From Heliocidaris erythrogramma (Eukaryota; Echinodermata; Echinoidea; Camarodonta; Echinometridae), in contig CM046856.1 in NCBI GenBank assembly GCA_025617745.1, positions 34,404,208 to 34,468,207 of the forward strand: a stretch of 64,000 bases of DNA, read 5' to 3'. A program made the position numbers and the translations under genes. Every line of letters begins with the position of its first letter. Position 1 is the stretch's first letter. Shown here piece after piece: positions 48,509 to 61,656 of the stretch. The notes below the pieces were generated by a model, which was given only the letters and a program-made list of their open reading frames with translations, made no database searches and had not been told where the DNA came from.

Positions 48509-50150
48509 TTCTTCTGCATGAAACTGTACGCAGAAACAGACTTTCAAACAGGCACAAAGTTTTGGATAACTATAGAAACTAAGACCCATTATTTAATATA
48601 GAGCATGCTCTTTGCATATTAGTCTATGCATGATCCTACTATATGCCTGACTATGCACATACATCATACAAAATTAATTGAATGAGCCTATACGTAACAC
48701 TGAAACAATAAATATCATAACAGACGATTACACACCTAGATGAAAATGTCACCTTTCTAAAGACATATTTGTTTTAATCAAGGGGAAACGTGTTGCTAAT
48801 ATTAATGCCTCAATCACTCACAAACAAATCAGAGCCAAGCCCTGCAATGTTTACAGTAGTGGACATGAAGTGACTATGATTTTGTATTACAGCATATTTG
48901 CTTGAAAGCTCTTAATTCAAAGTCCTCATCTCGTATGCCCACCACGAAGATAAACACTCCGTCTTCATTAAAAGATGTCCCTTCCCCAAACATAGACGCG
49001 ATTTTTCATCATAAAATTCGCGCCGCCGTAATTTTCAGGTAGACTATAGAGTCGAGCTGGTCATGACAGGGAATGAATTTTTCACCGAGTCCAACAAACT
49101 TATATAAAAATTAGAAGATTAATCATGAATAAATGACGTCTCACAGATTTTCTAGATCCCGTGGTCAGACAGAAGCACGACATTTTCTAAAGTCGTGTAA
49201 ATGAAGCTCTCGACACAACTAAACCTAGTGTTACAACCCCCCCCCCCCCCCCCAATCGACATACCTATTCCGCCAATATCTTCATTGTAGGGCAACCTAA
49301 ATGCACCCATAAAATCAATTAAAGTAGCATCTCATCAAACATAACTTGACAAAATCCAGTTCACTTGGTTTTTTCTGATGCAATGCACTTATTGGCTCAA
49401 TGTAGACACCGAAGTAGGGATGAACAGTGAACCATACGGTATACGAGATGTGTCTTAACATGAAGCTACAAAGCTTCGTGGTCTTAACCTGTCTTTCTTC
49501 ATTAAGTGTATCGTCTATTTCCTGCTAGACTCACACCCTTCTTAGCGAAAACTACCGTTCTACAGCACCCAGATTATTCATAGACAAATTTTATGGGTAC
49601 CGTAAAAAGCATTTGCAGATATTGTGAATGTAGCCAAGATTGTTGCTATACAAGCACCAAAGCTGAAATGTTGCATCCAGTTTATTCGAACAGATCGCAT
49701 ATTTATTCATATAAATGGCGCCTTACCAGGGAATTGTATGCTCAGAAGCAATTTAATCTGTCACACATTCATTAATAAGCGAATCAGCCGTGACACATTC
49801 ATTTCTATCGATAGAATAAATACATATATCCACCCAAAATCTGGACGTCCCTAGAAACGTAGATGTCCCCCCCCCCCCCCCGCCAAACTTTCGTGCGGAT
49901 ACAATGGTTACCGTGTTGCCCAAAATATACAGATTGATACTTCGTCATGGCCTAAAATAAAGTTTAATGGTACTTTTAAAAAGTCCCAGGACACCCCATA
50001 ATCCTCATTTGGCTGATGAAGGTTGATCGTAAATCTTTCAGCAACTAGCAATATGGAATTCTTATAGAAGCATTTTGTCAAAATACAAGGTGTGTAACTC
50101 GAATCTTCAAAAAGAAACATATAGCGTTTAAAAATGATTCATATTTTTAA
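48509..50150. other. Gene-free DNA with C-runs
   Basis: C homopolymers at 49237-49253 and 49867-49881. No exon, RNA gene or repeat copy recognised. Confidence 0.5.
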
Positions 50151-50157
50151 TCTACAA

Positions 50158-50775
50158 ATGATTACATCCAGACAATTTACGTTCCGTATTCAGGATTATG
50201 ACTGCCAGTTTCAGAATTGCAATCTATAAGTAAAAGAAAATTACTAGGGAGTGTTGTGTGTTCTAAAACTCAATTTCAAACACAAGATTGCTGATATTAA
50301 GCTGTGAATAATTCATCCAGACAATTTTCGTTCCGTATTCAGTATTATGAACGCCATTTTTAGAATTGCAGTCTATAAGCATGATAAGTAAATGAAAATT
50401 ACTGGGGAGTGGTTTGTGTTCTAAAACTCGATTTCAAACACAAGATTAATACGGTATTATTATTAAGCTGTGATTAATTAATCCAGACAACTTTTGTACC
50501 GTATTCAGTATTATGAATGCTAATCTTAGAATTGCAGTCTGGTAAGTAAAAGAGAATTACTAGGGAGTGTTTTGTATTCTAAAGCTCGATTTCAAACATA
50601 AGATTGCTGGTACTAAGCTGTGAATAATTCATCCAGACAATTTTCTTACCGTATTCAACACTATAATACTAATAATAGAATAATTATAGACAGTACAGAA
50701 AACTACATCACTAGGGAGTGATTTATGTTTTAAAACTCGTTTGCAAACATAAGATGGATGGTAAGCTGTGATTTT
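50158..50775. repeat. Four-copy tandem array, about 150-bp unit
   Basis: ATCCAGACAA begins units at about 50166, 50315, 50481 and 50631 (spacings about 149, 166 and 150). Each unit carries CCGTATTCAG, TTAGAATTGCAGTCT, ATTACTAGGGAGTG, TTCTAAAACTCGATTTCAAA, CAYAAGAT and AAGCTGTGA in order. The fourth unit is the most diverged and has a deletion in the middle. Confidence 0.9.
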
Positions 50776-51464
50776 CACGTATTTTCCCCAGGGCGCAGGA
50801 GGCTATTGGCAAACTATCGATATTTGGAATTCTCTGCGACTGCGCTCCGTACGATCGATTCGAAAATCGATTTTAAGGCTTGGTAAAGTGGTTGTAAATG
50901 CAAGAGGTGAAATAAAATTTTTGACTCGTTCAAGAGCCTTCCACAGTGAGCTATGACAAAATCTTGTTGATAACTATTGAATATTGAGATTATTTCAAGG
51001 GATTTGATCTGTATAAATTTGCCATTTTTCGTAGTTAAGAACCTAAAGGTTATTGGTACTTTTACGTAAATGGGTCGTACAATCTTTAAAGTATTTTACA
51101 GTGGCGATTTTCTATAAGAGAATAAAGAAGTAACTCTGATGCTGACATTCAATTTTAGGGTAAGGCTGTACCGATGTTGTGATCATATGACGTCACTTAA
51201 ATCATCTGAGCTTTTATGCTGGCAGGTGGTTGCCCATAATGCGTAAAAGATGGCATTCACATAGAGGTTTTTCTACTTTATATTGAAAAAAAATGGACAA
51301 AAACACACGATTCTCTGAAAAGATTGAGAAATGATAATGTCATTATGGTAATGACGTGCTTCGTGTGTACTAGGTCTTTTAATCAAAAGCACCTATTATA
51401 TGTCCTTGCAAATTATTCATGACAATCCCCTTACACTTGCGTACTCTCCATTATTTTTTTCCAA

Positions 51465-51465
<1 letters not shown>
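50776..51465. other. No feature seen
   Basis: Unique-looking AT-rich sequence. No exon signal. Confidence 0.45.
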
Positions 51466-51501
<36 letters not shown>

Positions 51502-51600
51502 CACACACACACACACACACACACCCACAGACACTCTCTCTCTCTCTCTCTCTCTCTCCCCTCTCTCTCTCTCTCTCTCCCTCCCTCTATCCCCCTTTCT
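51466..51600. repeat. (CT)n(CA)n(CT)n microsatellite
   Basis: About 14 CT, 10 CA and more than 20 CT units in series, similar to the flank of the element at 29771. Confidence 0.95.
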
Positions 51601-52134
51601 CACATACGTCACGCAATTCATTGTTCATGGTCTGTCATTCATTGCCCAAACAGACCAGGCAGTAGCAGTGAAACATGATGTTGAGCATAGCCAGCATTCT
51701 TGTCACTTACGTCACATAACATCGTCCTATTGAACGACTATTACGCCGCAGTGTGAAAATACTTGGTACTTGGAATTTGATTTTATTCAGACACAGATAG
51801 GGTTTGAAGATGTCTTGCTTTAAGCCCATCCCCATTGTTAAAGGTCCCTGTTTTGTCAGCGTTGCATTAAAGTATCAAAAATTAATACATCTATATAAGG
51901 CTTTCGAATAGCACATTTCCCTTTTTCATTTACGTTCACCGTTATTGTCTTTTGGGAGCGGTGATGGGCGGGTTGTCGATGGTGTTGGGAATGGGGGCCA
52001 TGCTAAGTATCTTTTTTTTCTTTTGCCATCAAATGACACCCATCACAGGGACATGATACATATGCCCTTATGACTCCCCCACTCACACACACACACACCC
52101 CCCCCCCCACACACACACCCACCCACACACACAG

Positions 52135-52330
52135 GTTTACATGGCTTTACTTCCGAGGACAGGTATTGTTCCTCTATTGTCCCTCGTCCTCGGACAGTCG
52201 ACGGAATAAAGCACAAATTCATTGTTCGACGTTCGAGGACTATTGTCCGGCTTCCGAGGACCATTGTTGTCATGATTTTTCTTTTGTTCTCTGACCGAAA
52301 ATGTCCTCGGACATACTGCTAAACAGACCC
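52135..52330. mobile_element. Foldback element with repeated GAGGAC motif, copy B
   Basis: It matches 29771-29967 almost base for base (TTCCGAGGACAGGTATTGTT versus TTCCGAGGACAACTATTGTT, and so on). Flanks are (CA)n with an 11-nt C-run on the left and (CA)n with a 26-nt C-run at 52364-52389 on the right. Confidence 0.78.
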
Positions 52331-52389
52331 ACACGCACACACACAAGAAAAAGTCGTACCCCTCCCCCCCCCCCCCCCCCCCCCCCCCC

Positions 52390-55195
52390 ATGTGCCGCTT
52401 TGATGTACTTTTCGCAACGAAATGAACGGCGATTTCATCTTCTAACAACATTCACGAGAGTAATCAATTTTGCTTGCATGCTTGGCAATGCTTAGAACCC
52501 CCTCGGTACCACCCCCAAAATGCATTGACCTTGTATTATGTCCATACTTTACTGGATAAACTTAAGCTACCATGATGTCAACTTGTGCTAATGTACTTTT
52601 TCTTCCATTTTGTCTCTTACGAGGCGGGGACGTGCTTGCGTGACGTGATGAAAGATGCACACATTCACAACATTCTATCAAGAACAGAGTCTGTATTGTA
52701 TACGAAGTGAAGACCGAGGCTCTGTTCAGTTGCTACATCTAAATTCACTATCTTCATTCCTTCCCTCTTTTAAAAATATGGAATCATAATGATTCTATCC
52801 AGACCGGAATCACGATCTATTTCTATACGAAGGAAGGGGATTGTTTATGGCAATAATAATCGATCAGAGAGAATGAAGGAAATCGGGAGATGAATAGATA
52901 TGATAGATGAAGACACAAAAGTACATTCCAAGCAGTCTGCAAGATCCGAATCAAGCTCAAATAGTGATGAATGCTTTAATTTAATCACCGGTCTTCTAAT
53001 ACCGCGAATACATTACAACATATAACTGCATGGAGTACTGTCATGTACATGGAGTATAAATTTAGCCGATTCATAGTTAAGCAAGTCACAGTCCATCAGT
53101 TACACATCTTCAAGTGATCGAATGATAAGATGGTTGAAGACGGATAAGATGGTTGAAGACATTTTTTTTAACCGAGTTGAAAACTTCCACATCCTTCTCA
53201 TTCAAAACATTACGTGAAAGATATCTGCATAATTACTCCAATATAAGATCATAATTATTGCAATATATCTCTTCCCCATAAAGTTAAATATAAATAGAAA
53301 AATTTGTTTTTAAATATCATGCGTCCTTGCTCCTATTTTTACATATCACTTTGGTTTTGTCATGTCAACTAATTTTATGAGCACGATATGTTTCGTATTT
53401 TCAGAAGTAAAACCAATTTTTTGCAGCATTATTAGAGTAATATGCATGGCTAATTCCATACAACAATGCACTTTTCTAAATACATGGAGATAACCAAAAA
53501 ATAATAATAAATACAGTCATGAAGATATTCGGGAATTGGGCGTTAAATCTCGACAGACTGAACGCTTCGGGGTGATTATAATTTTGATCTCCTTTTGAGG
53601 TAATCTTGCGGCGATTTCTATATCCGGATTTCATTCCTTCCAACTGATTGTGTTGGCGTTATAAAAGAGCATGAGCTTATTGTTTTGACATGTTCTTCTG
53701 CCTGGTTAGGTAATGAAGAGAGCATTCCAAACACGAAGAGAAAAAGATGTTTAATCAATGTGAGTTGGCGACTGAAGCATACGATTATCCAAACAAAATC
53801 GCATCTGAGTTACAGACTCATTTATTGGAGTTGGGTTGAGGACTCTGCGATTTTGTGTCTGCATGTGCATGGTATTAAAGAGAAAATGCATATTTCAATG
53901 TACCATTTTAATCTACCAATCCCATGTACTATTAATTTTATACCATTTCCCTGTATACTATTTGCATGTAATATTTCTACGTACTATTCCACGTACTTTT
54001 TCCCATGTACTATTTTGCATGCACTCATCCCAGTTTTATCATTCATAACTGCAGAAGTGTCGTAGTTGAGTGGTTTAGAAGGTTTTGGCTGGAAATACGA
54101 TGGTCATTGGTTCCAGTCATGTGACGGCCTTAATAACTGCCCTTCTCTATCTATGTGTATACATGGAAACAATGTAGGATGCGAATGTTATTGTTCCGCC
54201 TATACAAATGTGATCTGAGGCAATTGGATGATGGGCTTTCCAAGAAGACAGTTTGGTCACAATAATATTGACCGGCCAATAATCATAAGATAACTTCAAC
54301 TAGTAACTGAAAAACATTTTTTTGTTTAAATATTCATCACAACAATTATTCAGGTATGTGAAGCCATGCATGATATGACATAGGCAAAATGCCTCCCAGT
54401 GAACAAACGGAAATTACATCCTGTTTATTCTACTTTAAATAGGATTACAGATCATACAAAAATAAGAAATCATATGTTGTTTTTCAATACTAATGAGCTG
54501 ACTGTTGGCCAGATGCCAAGAAAAAATATGAAATGGAAATGAGCTCTGTAGATTGAAGGTTCGATCAGTATTGATTTTCTATAAATTCATAACTCCCGGA
54601 GCGACGATTCACCTCCACGCACGCTGCCTTTAATGCTCCGGTAATGTTTGCAGGCATACTCTTCATAACGAAAGGAATACATCTTAATCAATCTGACTTG
54701 ACGACTGAAGTGAGCGATTGTACAAACAGAACGGATCCGATTTAGAGTACCGTTTACATCAGACCCTGTCTGAATATACGATGATGTTTTTTAGCTACAG
54801 TGGCATGGAGGGAGGGTGGGTGGTGTATTAAACGGGAGAGAATTTATAAATAAACAAATTTCCGTTCCTGATTAAACTCGAGCTGTCTTACATTCATTCT
54901 GTTCTCTATATCTTAATGTCAAAGATTTCTAAAACATTTGCATCTTCATACATCTTTCTCTCATTCAACCTTCTCCGCATTCATTCTATTCCTAATGGAG
55001 CCTCCTCCATTGGCAGACTTAAAACCGGCAGGCTCCCTATTTTGTAAATTAAATACTCAGTGTGGCATACATTAAGTACGCAAATGAAAAATGAGGCCCC
55101 TGCCCTCCATGAGTTTTTGTGCCCCCATTTCAAATTTTACACAATAGCGGGAAGTGAAAAAGTAACCTATGCCTCTCCCCTTAAAAAAACGTGGA
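52390..55195. other. Gene-free DNA
   Basis: Unique-looking sequence. A weak repetition of TGTACTATT/CGTACTATT occurs at about 53925-54015. No exon chain seen. Confidence 0.5.
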
Positions 55196-55199
55196 TCGG

Positions 55200-56640
55200 C
55201 TCTTGACCTCCTCCTCATTAAAACCTTCCTCTCATTCAACCTCTTCCTCATTTCAAGCTTCCTCTCTTTTAACCTCTTCCTCATTTCAAGCTTCCTCTCT
55301 TTCAGCCCCTTCCTTATTTCTAGCTTCCTCTCTCTCAACCTCCTCATTTCAACCATACCTCTCTTTCAACCCATTCCTCATTTAAAGCTTCCTCTCTTTC
55401 AGCCCCTTCCTTATTTCTAGCTTCATCTCTTTCAACTTCTTCCTCATTTCAAGCTTCCTTTCACTCAACCTCTTCCATATTTCTAGCTTCCTTTCACTCA
55501 ACTTCTTCCATATTTCTAGCTTCCTCTCTTTCAACCTCTTCCTCATTTCAAGCTTCCTCTCACTCTCAACCTGCTTCCTCTCTCTCAACCTCATCCTTAT
55601 TTCTAGCTTCCTCTCTTTCAACCTCTTCCTCATTCCAAGCTTCCTCTCTCTCAACCTCTTCCTTTAATTCAAGCTTCCTCTCTTTCAACCTCTTCCTCAT
55701 TTCAACCTTCCTCTCTTTCAACCTCTTCCTCATTCCAAGCTTCCTCTCTCTCAACCTCTTCCTTATTTCTAGCTTCGTCTCTTTCAACTTCTTCCTCATT
55801 TCAAGCTTCATCTCTTTCAGCCCCTTCCTTATTTCTAGCTTCCTCTCTCTCAACCTCCTCATTTCTAGCTTCTTCTCTTTTAACCTCTTCCTCATTTCAA
55901 CCATACCTCTCTTTCAACCCATTCCTCATTTAAAGCTTCCTCTCTTTCAGCCCCTTCCTTATTTCTAGCTTCCTCTCTCTCAACCTCCTCATTTCTAGCT
56001 TCATCTCTTTCAACTTCTTCCTCATTTCAAGCTTCCTTTCACTCAACTTCTTCCACATTTCCATCTTCCTCTCTTTCAACCTCTTCCTCATTTCAAGTTT
56101 CCTCTCTCTCAACCTCTTCCTCATTTCAAGTTTCCTCTCTCTCAACCTCTTCCTTATTTCTAGCTTCCTCTCTTTCAAACTCTTCCTCATTCCAAGCTTC
56201 CTCTCTCTCTACCTCTTCCTTTAATTCTAGCTTCGTCTCTTTCAACTTCTTCCTCATTTCAAGCTTCCTCTCTTTCAACCTCTTCCTCATTTCAACCTTC
56301 CTCTCTTTCAACCTCTTCCTCATTTCAAGCTTCCTCTCTCTCAACCTCTTTCCTTTAATTCTAGCTTCGTCTCTTTCAACTTCTTCCTCATTTCAAGCTT
56401 CCTCCCTTTCAACCTCTTCCTCATTCCAAGCTTCCTCTCTCTCAACCTCTTCCTTATTTCTAGCTTCGTCTCTTTCAACTTCTTCCTCATTTCAAGCTTC
56501 CTCTCTTTCAAACCCTTCCTGATTTCTGGCTTCTTCTCTTTAAACTTCTTCCTCATTTTCAAGCTTCCTCTCTTTAAACTTCTTTCTCATGTCAACCTTG
56601 CCCTCTTTCTAATTTCAACTTTATCTTAATTCAACCTTTC
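55200..56640. repeat. 33-bp minisatellite, about 43 units
   Basis: The unit reads AAGCTTCCTCTCTTTCAACC then TCTTCCTCATTTC on the plus strand. On the minus strand it encodes an 11-residue repeat (ERKLEMRKRLK). Open stretches occur in all three frames and are broken by indels and stops, so no single protein is encoded; it is treated as non-coding. Confidence 0.92.
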
Positions 56641-56744
56641 TTCCTCTTTCTCCATCTCTTAGCACTTTTTCTATCTCATTTGACTTTCTGCTCTGTATCT
56701 CTTTTGCCCCCCCCCCCCATCTCTCTCTCTCTCCCTTTGTCCCT

Positions 56745-56775
<31 letters not shown>

Positions 56776-57100
56776 TCCTATCTTTTTATATTGCTCTGTT
56801 TTTCTTAACTTTCCATTATCCTGACTTATTCAACCATTCTTTCTACTTCACACCTCCTCTTCCTCGCCCCTTCCCGCATCTTCTCTCTCCCTTTCTCATC
56901 TATCTCACTTATTCTCCATCCCCCTCTCCCACCTTCTGTTACCCTCCACCCCATCTCTCTCTGTCTCTCTCACTGTCCCTCCCCCTCTCTCTCTCTCTCT
57001 CTCTCTCTGTCGATCTCTTCCCTTTCCCTCCTCTTTCATCCCCTCCCCATTATTACTTCCCCTCCATCTTTTACCTCGACCCCTTCTCTCACCCTCTTAT
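56641..57100. repeat. CT-rich low-complexity DNA
   Basis: (CT)n tracts, a C-run at 56707-56718 and degenerate pyrimidine sequence extend the minisatellite composition for another 450 bp. Confidence 0.85.
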
Positions 57101-58050
57101 CTTCCCCGGCCACCATTCCGTCCTCCTCTTCATTCATTTTTCTCTCCCAAGCACCCTCTCTATTCACACCCTCTCGCGTGCTTTATTCCATTAATATCTT
57201 CACGTATACATGACATCATACACATAACCATGCTATCATCGATGTGTTTTCTAGAAAATAGTTTGATATCCCCGTTCTCCGAATAAAGCGATTTCCTGTT
57301 CACTATACCGACTAGAACCGTCGTCTGGAACATTAATGTGCTTTTCATATGGCCAGCATCGAAGACCAAAATATTAATAGAATTTCCGGACAATCTCCGA
57401 CAAGATATGAATGGATTCCGCTGTCGAGAATTCCATCCTAGTGAATCAACTTTGTTAGAAAAAGGTGGCCATTGTTAAAACGGTAAAAAGTAGCATGATG
57501 TTACTTAAGAGCTTCTTGACGTAGAGCAGATTGGATCCTATAAAATCCGTGCTGAAGACTCATTAGGATATATAGGTGAACAACGTTTCCACTGAACCTT
57601 CAGGGAACAGATTTTATAGTTATTGATAGCGATGTGATTATCGTTGATATGAGACCGGTCCCTTACGCTCCTTGTTCCGATCCCCCCCCCCCCCCCCCCC
57701 TTCAAAAAAGAAGGAAATAGAAAAGACAGATATTTCTTTAATATTGTTGACATTGACAAGTAACAGACTATTTTATAGGTTGGCACGGTTGTTTTTCTAA
57801 GGTGTAGTAAAAAAAAAAGATCTAAGAGGTGAAATAAATATTTATATCACTGTAATCCACACCTCCCCCCCTCTCTTTTTTTTCTTTTTTGGTATAAAAC
57901 TCAGTCACCAATATAGTAGCAAAAAAATGGCTTTTTGATGTGTAGTAAAACGACTGCAAGTGTCCTCTAACTTATTTCAAATAAAGCATTACAGTGGGTG
58001 TTGATATGGTATTATATCAGTATTGGCTGATGTGACAGTCTACAGCGATA
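57101..58050. other. No gene seen; one long C-run
   Basis: C homopolymer of 19 nt at 57682-57700. No exon signal. Confidence 0.5.
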
Positions 58051-58057
58051 ACAAGCC

Positions 58058-58111
58058 GTAGTAGTAGTGGTGGTAGTGGTGGTGTTGGTGGTAGTGGTGG
58101 TAGTAGTAGTA

Positions 58112-58159
<48 letters not shown>

Positions 58160-58171
58160 GTAGTAGTGGTC

Positions 58172-58210
<39 letters not shown>

Positions 58211-58212
58211 TA

Positions 58213-58310
<98 letters not shown>

Positions 58311-58332
58311 TATAGTAGTAGTAGTAGTAGTG

Positions 58333-58395
<63 letters not shown>

Positions 58396-58397
58396 TA

Positions 58398-58455
<58 letters not shown>

Positions 58456-58462
58456 AGTAGTA

Positions 58463-58531
<69 letters not shown>

Positions 58532-58590
58532 TAGTAGTAGTAGTAGTATAGTAGTAGTAGTAGGAGGAGGAGGAGGAGGAGGAGGAGTAG
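58058..58590. repeat. 530-bp (GTA)n tract with spaced TATATA interruptions, ending in (GGA)n
   Basis: Nearly pure GTA/TAG triplets with rare GGT, AGA and CGT variants. TATATA interruptions fall at 58209, 58309 and 58394, then TATAG at about 58531 and 58548. It ends in eight GGA units. The long open frames on both strands (poly-Val/Ser, poly-Tyr/Thr/Leu) are artefacts of the repeat. Confidence 0.97.
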
Positions 58591-59138
58591 CTTGAACGTC
58601 GCTTGAACTTTTTTCAACAGCATACCTTGCATCATGTTTCGATTAATTTCAATTCAATTTAAAAACAAATGCGTTTTCCTTAGAATAATGCACAATGATT
58701 AAAGTAGAGTTGGTGACAATAATGGAACTGGATAAAAACATCGAACAAAAGGAAGTGGAGACACCTAAAAGTTAAATTTGCACGCTTTAGATTAAAAAAA
58801 AGCCTGATATCAGTCACTATACTGTTACGTGCTCTCGACAGATTGCATTCCAATGTCGAGGCATAAACACAACACAAAAATTAAAAGACCTATAATTATT
58901 TAGGGCGACAGTTTGATATTCGTAAAACCACTTTCCAAATGATGACTTTAAGATAGTGCATTCGCCTTTTTGCTGTTTGGAGCAGCCGCAGTCGCTTCGC
59001 CTGACGGGGCAGCGTTAATTGAAAAACGAAAACAGTCCAAAAATCAAAAAGCTGTCGGATACGTTACAGACAAGAATGAGAATAACAAGAAATACATTTT
59101 TCAATAACGAAGGAAGGGAAGTTTAGATACTGACTCAC

Positions 59139-59177
59139 CGTTTATTGGCTGTCCATCTTTGCACTCACAAAACAGAG
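59139..59177 (-). CDS. Candidate isolated micro-exon, Cys-rich
   Basis: The acceptor CTCCTTTTCAG and donor AACG/GTGAGT bracket 39 nt, phase 1-1, encoding LFCECKDGQPIN plus split codons. The C-x-C-x-D-G pattern suits an extracellular Cys-rich module, but the piece is too short to name and no partner exons are seen nearby. It may belong to a gene whose other exons lie beyond the right edge. Confidence 0.35.
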
Positions 59178-59489
59178 CTGAAAAGGAGAGAAAAACGGTA
59201 CGTCGGCGTATAAAGGATCGGAGGGGGGAAAAAAGTCCGAATTATCCGAGGTCTTTTGATGGAGTGGGTTTTTGCGGGAGAGAGATGGGAGAGAGCAGAA
59301 GAATGCACGCCTACACCTTCCGACTTCTGGCGCACTACTGAAAGAAGAAAGAGACAGGCTTTTATGTCATCGCTGCATGTCAGTGAAAGGCTTGCTGGCT
59401 GGCTGCCTGGCTGCATGGTCTCTTTCGCCCTGATGAGGATGATGCCTGGTGGTGATGCAGTGCTGCGTTGTCTCATCTCATACAACGCT

Positions 59490-59691
59490 GTCCCTCTCTC
59501 TCTTTCTCTCTCTATCTGTCTCTCTCTCTCCCTGTTTCTCTCTGTCTCTTTCCCCCTCTCTCTATATACATATCTCTTACACCTTCTGTCACCACCTCTC
59601 CCTCTTTTTCGTATTCTCTCTCTCTCTCTCACGCACACACACACATACAAATTTTCATCTCATCAATTTTCTCAATGATATTTCACCCTCT

Positions 59692-59725
<34 letters not shown>

Positions 59726-60320
59726 CGCTATGTCATGTCTTTCGTTATTTCATTGTCTTTGGATTCTCCATCCCATCTCCCCCCCCCCCCCCCTCTCTCT
59801 CTCTCTCTCTCTTTCTCTTTCGTCACTTTTCGACGCTCTCCATTAAAATTCCTATTCTTCCTATCTTGCTCTCACAATCGCTCTTCCATTATCACTCATT
59901 CACCGTGCCTCCACTTGCTCTCATTCCCTTTGTCGCTCTCCCAGTCTCACCCCCCTATAGTGTCCCTTACTATATCTGTATCCCATCCCTCTCTCAGTCC
60001 ACCCTTCATCCATTATCTCTATCTTTATCTACCTGTGCAACCATACTCCCCCTCACTATCCTTCTCTTTTTCTTCCATCAAGATTTTTCCTTCTCCTCTT
60101 CTCTCTCCTCTTGTATCTAAAACCGTAATCCTATTTTTTCATTGCAGGGCTTATTCCCTCCATAATTATTTCTCAAATTCTTCATAATTGGTATCACTCC
60201 ATACTTGTCGGAATCTCTCTCTCTCTCTCTCTCTCTCCATCCCCCTCTCTCTCTCTCTCTCTCTCTCTCGCTCTCTCTTCCTCTCTCACTCCCCCCCCCT
60301 CTCTCTCTCTCTGTCTCAGG
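59490..60320. repeat. CT-rich low-complexity block
   Basis: Repeated (CT)n tracts, CA at about 59631-59645 and C-runs at 59779-59793 and 60291-60299. The frames of more than 200 codons here are Ser/Leu-rich by-products. Confidence 0.9.
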
Positions 60321-60684
60321 TGCGATACGTCAATGTCTTTTCCATGTAGTTTTCTTTCCTCTTCTTGAAATCTTTGTTTTTGAAATCAAAACCGTGTTTA
60401 TTTTACCACCTGAGAGAATATTTTCTGCATTTAAATCGGATGAGGACAACTTTGTATTGATATTTCGTTTCGACATCAATACGAGATAGCATAAACGTAT
60501 ACTTATAGTGCATTTTGACTGAATTACAACTTTTTAAAAGGAAGTTATAGCTCTAAATTGATAGTTAAACTGTTACAGAGAGATGAATACTATGTGAAAA
60601 GAAAATATGAAAACCTGAAAAGAGACAGGTTAGTCAAGAAGAAAATAATCAAATCAAATATAGTAGTCAAAATAGGTGACATAC

Positions 60685-60782
60685 TTGAAATCCCGGATTC
60701 AAGTATTATTCTAAGAATAATGCTTTGAAATCCCGGATTCAAAGCATTATTCTTAGAATAATACTTGAATCGGGGATTTCAA
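60685..60782. repeat. Near-perfect palindrome, 45-bp arms, 8-nt loop
   Basis: Arms 60685-60729 and 60738-60782 are inverted copies with about two mismatches (ATCCCGG against ATCCCCG). An inner palindrome ATTATTCTAAGAATAAT lies within each arm. A third partial copy (TCATTATTCTTAGAATT) follows at 60784-60800. Confidence 0.93.
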
Positions 60783-60800
60783 ATCATTATTCTTAGAATT

Positions 60801-61619
60801 GACTTTTTTTAAAGGTGGGTACTTATAGGATTTTTGATTTAGCCTAAATCAAGATACAATTACGAAGAACGGTAAACTATGTAGAAAAGGGGGTGGCATG
60901 TTAAATGTGAGAGAAAATTATGTCTTATAAATCAGATTATAGGAATGGTAAACTTTCATTTACGAAATCAAAGTAAACAATTAAGGAAAACATATTTACA
61001 TGAGATAGAATCATGAAAATGAAAGAAGAATGAATGCGATTTGGAAGAACGTCACCAGTTTTTAGACTGAATAATGTTTCAGAGGCAAAAGACGCAAAAT
61101 AGACAAAGAACGAACTTACGAAAGCCTGGACATACAGTAAAAAGACTGCACAGAGAATACCTTGCACTGTATAATGTATCTCTGCGATACCACCGTTGTC
61201 TCTGTGACAAGATGTAGATCGAATGATTTAGTGCTTATCCAACACAACATATTTAACCCCGTACAATTGTGTGTATCCACCTTCATATAATAGTTAGCCT
61301 GTCATTTGGATCATCTCCAACTTAAATTCATCATCATCGTCGTCATCACGATCTGTTGGCGTAATCTACCACGTTGCCCGGTATTCCAGGTATCTCCCAC
61401 ACTCATGATACACCCATCTTGCCCTTTCCAACTGTGCTACTCTCCTGGACCATGGACAAATCTGAGTCGATTAAAAACCACTCTAATTACTGTTCATTGC
61501 CACCATCAACATCATCACCATCGTTACCACCACTATCATCATCATCATCATCATCATCATTACCATCATCACCATCACCACCATCATCATAATTTGATAT
61601 GTGCTATACAAGAACGGCA

Positions 61620-61656
<37 letters not shown>

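Noticed and set aside
50158..50775. Regular repeats considered as a CRISPR array
   Set aside because: The units are about 150 bp, contiguous and without spacers, in a eukaryotic setting.
58012..58635. 207-codon minus-strand frame rich in Tyr, Thr and Leu
   Set aside because: It is a direct product of the GTA repeat, with frame changes at the TATATA breaks.
59449..60187. Two overlapping frames of more than 220 codons
   Set aside because: CT-rich low-complexity DNA; the peptides are Ser/Leu/Pro repeats without domains.
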